This document shows, piece by piece, positions 6,019 to 7,481 of a stretch of DNA of 7,481 bases. Each line of letters opens with the position of its first letter. Position 1 is the stretch's first letter. Below the pieces are notes generated by a model. It was not told where the DNA came from, searched no databases, and worked only from the letters and a program-made list of their open reading frames with translations. The position numbers were made by a program, and so were the translations under genes. The DNA comes from Methanomicrobium sp. (GTDB lineage Archaea; Halobacteriota; Methanomicrobia; Methanomicrobiales; Methanomicrobiaceae): NCBI GenBank assembly GCA_017553245.1, contig JAFZMT010000041.1, positions 1 through 7,481 of the forward strand, given 5' to 3'.

Positions 6019-7356
6019 ATGGGTCCAGAAGAAAAGAAAGAAGTCGTCATGGAATCAGCTGTATTCGAGAAATTCGAGAGCAATGTGAGATCGTACTGCC
6101 GTAAATATCCTGTTGTTTTTTCAAAAGCCAAAGGCTCTTTATTATTTGATCAGAACGGGAACGAATACATTGATTTCTTATGTGGAGCAGGCAGCTGCAA
6201 CTATGGTCATAACAATGACTATATCAAAGGAAAAGTCATCGAATATCTGCAGAATGACGGACTGGTTCACGGTCTGGATATGTATTCTGTTGCAAAGGGC
6301 GAATTCATAGAGTGTCTGCAGAATTCCGTACTGATTCCGAGAGGTTATGACTATAAAGTCCTGTTCCCGGGACCCACAGGAACAAACTCGGTTGAAGTAG
6401 CATTAAAGATCGCCAGAAAAGTAAAGGGACGTTCAAACATCCTCGCACTCATGGGCGGTTTTCACGGAATGTCGCTCGGTTCGCTGGCGCTTACCACCGA
6501 AAGGACGGCAAGGGACGCCTGCGGAGTTGCGCTCGGCAACGTAACCCACGTTCCGCACCCTTCGATGATGAAGAACTTCGACACCATCGAATACATCGAC
6601 ATGCTGCTTACCAATGACCACAGCGGCGTTGACAAGCCCGCGGCAATAATCGTCGAAGCCGTTCAGGGCGAAGGCGGAATCAATATCCTTTCCAACGAGT
6701 GGCTCATCAGAATCAGAGAACTCTGCGACAAGCACGATATGCTCCTCATCCTTGACGACATTCAGACGGGATGCTGCAGAACGGGAGGATTCTTCTCATT
6801 CGAGCGTGCCGGCATTAAGCCCGATATCGTCGTAATGGCGAAGTCAATCGGCGGCATGGGACTTCCCTGCGCAATTACGCTTGTAAAACCCGAGTATGAC
6901 GTTCTCTTACCGGGTGAGCACAACGGCACTTTCAGAGGTTTCCAGCCGGCATTCGTGGCGGGCAAGGCGGCAATCGAGCTTATGCTCCGCGACAACCTTG
7001 AGGCTGAGTCCGTCCGCAAAGGCAGGATTATCGAGGAGTTCCTTGCAAACCGCCTCCCGTCAATCGACAGCAGACTCACATACCGCGGACTCGGTGTCAT
7101 GTGGGGTATCGACTGCGGCGAGATGCCTGCCGGAACCTCGCAGAATGTCAGAAAGCTCTGTTTCGAGAACGGACTTATCCTCGAGCTTTCCGGAAGAGAG
7201 GACACGGTTATAAAGATAATGCCGCCTGTCACGGTTCCCGACGCAACTCTCATGCAGGGACTTGAGATCCTCGTGAAGGTAATCGCCGAGGTGGTTAATA
7301 CAACAAAAAATGCGTCGATTATAGCCCGGCTCGGTAGCATAAAGGACACCTGCTGA
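6019..7356 (+). CDS. ectB: L-2,4-diaminobutyrate:2-oxoglutarate aminotransferase (EctB family)
   Basis: A class III PLP aminotransferase that moves an amino group from glutamate to L-aspartate-4-semialdehyde, giving L-2,4-diaminobutyrate, the first committed step to the compatible solute ectoine. Numbered from ATG 6019 (445 residues): the FEKFESNVRSYCRKYPVVF opening and the GAGSCNYGHNN block are typical of EctB; PLP phosphate binding GPTGTNS is at 118-124, GGFHGMSLG with H149 follows, LDDIQTGCCRTGGFFSFE contains D246-D247, and AKSIGGMGLPCA contains the Schiff-base K275. GTFRGFQPAFVAGKAAIE follows further on. The first ~10 residues precede the usual EctB start, so ATG 6049 is an alternative. 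The last ~19 residues (from about VVNTTKNAS) look like a tail beyond the conserved fold. The first ~400 bases are more AT-rich than the rest. No ectA or ectC is in the window; siderophore or diaminopropane pathways use similar enzymes, so ectoine synthesis is not proven. Confidence 0.85.
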   Translation: MGPEEKKEVVMESAVFEKFESNVRSYCRKYPVVFSKAKGSLLFDQNGNEYIDFLCGAGSCNYGHNNDYIKGKVIEYLQNDGLVHGLDMYSVAKGEFIECLQNSVLIPRGYDYKVLFPGPTGTNSVEVALKIARKVKGRSNILALMGGFHGMSLGSLALTTERTARDACGVALGNVTHVPHPSMMKNFDTIEYIDMLLTNDHSGVDKPAAIIVEAVQGEGGINILSNEWLIRIRELCDKHDMLLILDDIQTGCCRTGGFFSFERAGIKPDIVVMAKSIGGMGLPCAITLVKPEYDVLLPGEHNGTFRGFQPAFVAGKAAIELMLRDNLEAESVRKGRIIEEFLANRLPSIDSRLTYRGLGVMWGIDCGEMPAGTSQNVRKLCFENGLILELSGREDTVIKIMPPVTVPDATLMQGLEILVKVIAEVVNTTKNASIIARLGSIKDTC

Positions 7357-7481
7357 GGCGAAATCGGCATCCTTTACAGGAATCTCAAAGCAAATAGATC
7401 CAATCCAACCAAAAAAGCAAAAACCACAAATCAAAAACAAAAAAAAAACAAAAACAAATAACCAAATTTTTACAAATCGAC
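7357..7481. other. A-rich non-coding end of window
   Basis: No gene is seen in these 125 bases. From 7418 to 7478 the + strand has no G at all and is mostly A with scattered C, including A10 at 7439-7448. On the - strand this is T-rich and could serve as a terminator for a gene entering from the right, or as flexible upstream DNA for a + strand gene beyond the edge. Confidence 0.5.

Overview
This window looks like a piece of an archaeal chromosome, most likely a methanogen of the Methanomicrobiales type; the order-level assignment is inference. Direct support comes from a group I geranylgeranylglyceryl phosphate synthase (archaeal ether lipids), an archaeal type IA topoisomerase with a RadA-like helix-hairpin-helix tail, an archaeal TrmJ-like tRNA methyltransferase, and ribosome binding sites of the GGTGAT type. 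All genes lie on the + strand.

Left part (1-5575): a compact four-gene cluster with gaps of only 10 to 19 bases. It contains topA (5' end cut by the window edge), the GGGP synthase gene, trmJ, and a PLP-dependent Orn/Lys/Arg-type decarboxylase. The trmJ frame is broken by a single in-frame TAA at 3652-3654; homologous protein sequence continues in the same frame to 4095. The first three genes are housekeeping (DNA topology, membrane lipid, tRNA modification). The decarboxylase belongs to a mostly bacterial family and probably serves polyamine synthesis.

Middle part (5576-6018): 443 bases without a convincing gene but rich in dyad symmetry. It holds a T-rich stretch, two short perfect hairpins (the second followed by T6, like an intrinsic terminator), a 24-base imperfect palindrome, an 11-base inverted repeat whose arms bracket that palindrome, two TATA-like boxes, and a leader ending in a GGGGTG ribosome binding site.

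Right part (6019-7356): an EctB-type L-2,4-diaminobutyrate:2-oxoglutarate aminotransferase, with its own promoter region. EctB is the first enzyme of ectoine synthesis, but no ectA or ectC lies in the window, so its product could be used otherwise. Its first ~400 bases are clearly more AT-rich than the rest. The window ends in an A-rich stretch with a 61-base G-free run and no visible gene.
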